Source of the DNA: DCFW01 sp963790715
Lineage (GTDB): Bacteria > Bacteroidota > Bacteroidia > Bacteroidales > Bacteroidaceae
NCBI GenBank assembly: GCA_963790715.1
Contig: CAWBPN010000003.1
Coordinates: 1-26,326 of the forward strand
DNA length: 26,326 nucleotides
Direction: 5' to 3'
Part shown: in pieces, positions 24,869-26,326 of the stretch
Layout of the letters: each line of letters opens with the position of its first letter
Position numbering within the stretch: the stretch's first letter is position 1
Position numbers and translations under genes: made by a program
The notes under the pieces: generated by a model
Database searches by the model: none
Told to the model about the DNA's origin: nothing
Seen by the model: the letters and a program-made list of their open reading frames with translations, nothing else

Positions 24869-26326
24869 ATGAGAGAAAGAATAAGAATTAAAGTATCTGA
24901 TATTTTTGCTTTGAGCAAAATATTGACCGAAGTAAACGGTAAAAGAGAAGAGACAGAAAAATGTATTCTGAACTGGCATCAGACATACATGATATAACGA
25001 ATAATTATATTCTGGTAAAGAAGCAACCGAATTGGACAGGCGATGTCAGCGTCATGATTGCACAAGCTGCAGCAACTATAAGTAAAGCAGAAGCTGACAA
25101 GGCTGAAGCTCGCATTGCTGAAACAAGTAAAGTAGAAGTCGGTAAAGCCGAACAAGTAAAACTCCGATTTCCAAAGGTGAAGAACAGCAACCTGCACCTG
25201 CAAAGAATATTTGTCAGAGAGAAGAGCGCGACCCTCATATAATAGAGGTGAATTCTCAACTACGACCAACAAAAGAGGAAGTAAAGAAAACATCTTCGGA
25301 AATCATCAAGTTTGAATATTTTATGAATAACCGTTATGAGCTGAGACACAATGAAATAACCGACCAAACGGAATACAGGTTATTGAACAGCAATGAGCCT
25401 TATGCCAAGATAACGGAACGTGTAATTCACAGTATGTGCACATATGCACGCAAAAACGGCGTAAATGTTTGGGACAATGACATTCGCCGACACGTGGACT
25501 CAACGTTTATTGCCAATTTCCATCCAATGAAGGATTACTTGGAGTCTTCGCCCAAGTGGGACGGCAAAGACCGTGTAACACCTTTGGCAGAAAGAGTATC
25601 AAAGAGCGAGTTCTGGGGGTAAAGCATTTCCACACATGGATGCGTGGCTTGACAGCACAATGGTTGGGAAAGAGACACACTTCACGGCAACAGTGTTGCA
25701 CCTATACTTATAAGCAAGAGACAGGGACGACAGAAATCGACTTTCTGTAAACTGCTGTTACCTGATGAATTGCAGCCGTATTACCTTGATAGGTTAAATA
25801 TCAATTCCACAGCCAGAGCGGAAGAAAAGCTGACCGAGTTTGCTCTGATAAACTTGGATGAAATAGACAAATATTCGACCAAAGGTATGGCATCGCTGAA
25901 GAACTTGATGCAAATGGCAACGGTAAATACGAAGAAAGCCTATCAACGGGGACTTAGCAATTTACCGCGAACGACCTCATTCATAGCCACTTCAAAACAG
26001 AAGAGATTTGTTGACCGACCCAACGGGAAGCCGACGTTTTATCTGTATAGATGTAGATAAAAAGATAGACTGTTCACCGATAAACCATGCACAGATATAT
26101 GCCCAATTGAAAGAAGAAATAGAAGAAGGCAAACGCTATTGGTTCGAAGAGGACGAAGAAGCTGAAGATAATGGCACATAATGCAGCTTATCAGCGCAAT
26201 ACGATAGAAGCTGATGTTTTCAACACGCTTTTCAGAAAGCCGATAGGCAATGAGAAGACGATAAAGCTTTCTGCACGAGAGATATACGACGAAATGAGAG
26301 CAACAGATAAAGAGGCGATGAAAGGC
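24869..26326 (+). pseudogene. VapE/VirE-type P-loop ATPase gene with about six frameshifts, cut by the window edge
   Basis: Read across frames this is one protein of the Bacteroidota VapE/VirE (DUF3874-associated) family found in phage-like and other mobile islands. The N-terminal ~95 residues (from the ATG at 24869; SDIFALSKILTEVNGKREE, then a KAEADKAEAR coiled-coil stretch) lead into KFEYFMNNRYELRHNE, FHPMKDYLESSPKWDGKDRV, GLTAQWLGK, the Walker-A-like SKRQGRQKST, EFALINLDEIDKYS, LLTDPTGSRRF and AQIYAQLKEE. Frame changes fall near 24960 (A run, -1), 25160 (A run, -1), 25618 (G run, +2), 25680 (net +1), 26002 (A run, +1) and 26168 (+1). Few in-frame stops occur otherwise, so decay is recent. 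The promoter is intact. The family call is from memory of conserved words. Confidence 0.8.

Noticed and set aside
24961..25242. Separate small gene of 93 residues with a KAEADKAEAR stretch
   Set aside because: It joins smoothly, through single-base losses in A runs, to the start at 24869 and the VapE-like body, so it is part of that broken gene.

Overview
The window is chromosomal DNA from a member of the order Bacteroidales (phylum Bacteroidota). Three things support this. The 16S rRNA has Bacteroides-like features at its 5' end. Nearly every gene is preceded by the Bacteroidota sigma-ABfr promoter (-7 box TAnnTTTG, often with a TTTG-like -33 box about 20 bp upstream). The gene orders rRNA 16S-Ile-Ala-23S and acpP-fabF-rnc are familiar from the group. 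I cannot name the genus from this sequence alone.

Layout. Positions 1-2960 hold an rRNA operon on the minus strand: promoter, 16S, tRNA-Ile(GAT), tRNA-Ala(TGC) and the first ~750 nt of 23S. Positions 3173-6205 (minus) are a tight three-gene unit, purN, a NamZ-type (DUF1343) lipoprotein and a SpoIID/LytB protein; it joins a purine enzyme to two peptidoglycan enzymes. Positions 6360-8710 (plus) are acpP-fabF-rnc. They meet, with overlapping stop codons, the minus-strand rnr-kup pair (RNase R and a KUP potassium transporter, 8707-12785). Positions 12947-15853 (plus) are a translationally overlapping operon: a CDF metal transporter, an extended SDR and a PAP2/Aur1-like membrane enzyme. The last two are candidates for sphingolipid or inositol-lipid metabolism.

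The most interesting part is 15854-22700. A two-component system (histidine kinase plus OmpR-type regulator) has a promoter carrying four GTTAK pentamers phased at 11, 10 and 11 bp, directly abutting the -7 box. A partly decayed copy of the same array lies about 435 bp upstream. The next two host genes, a CPBP intramembrane protease and a secreted CarboxypepD_reg-like protein (both minus strand), each carry a closely related 16-bp site (GTTAT-N6-GTTAT) 22-23 bp upstream of their -7 boxes. I read this as a compact self-regulated envelope regulon that an IS5/IS1182-type insertion sequence (18598-20273, 4-bp target duplication) has split without breaking a gene.

The right end (22786-26326) is decaying. 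It holds a full-length family 9 glycosyltransferase with two 1-bp frameshifts, a lipoprotein-like remnant, an A/T-tract and hairpin island with tracts about every 22 bp, a ~700-bp stretch without convincing genes, and a VapE/VirE-type ATPase gene carrying about six frameshifts and cut by the window edge.
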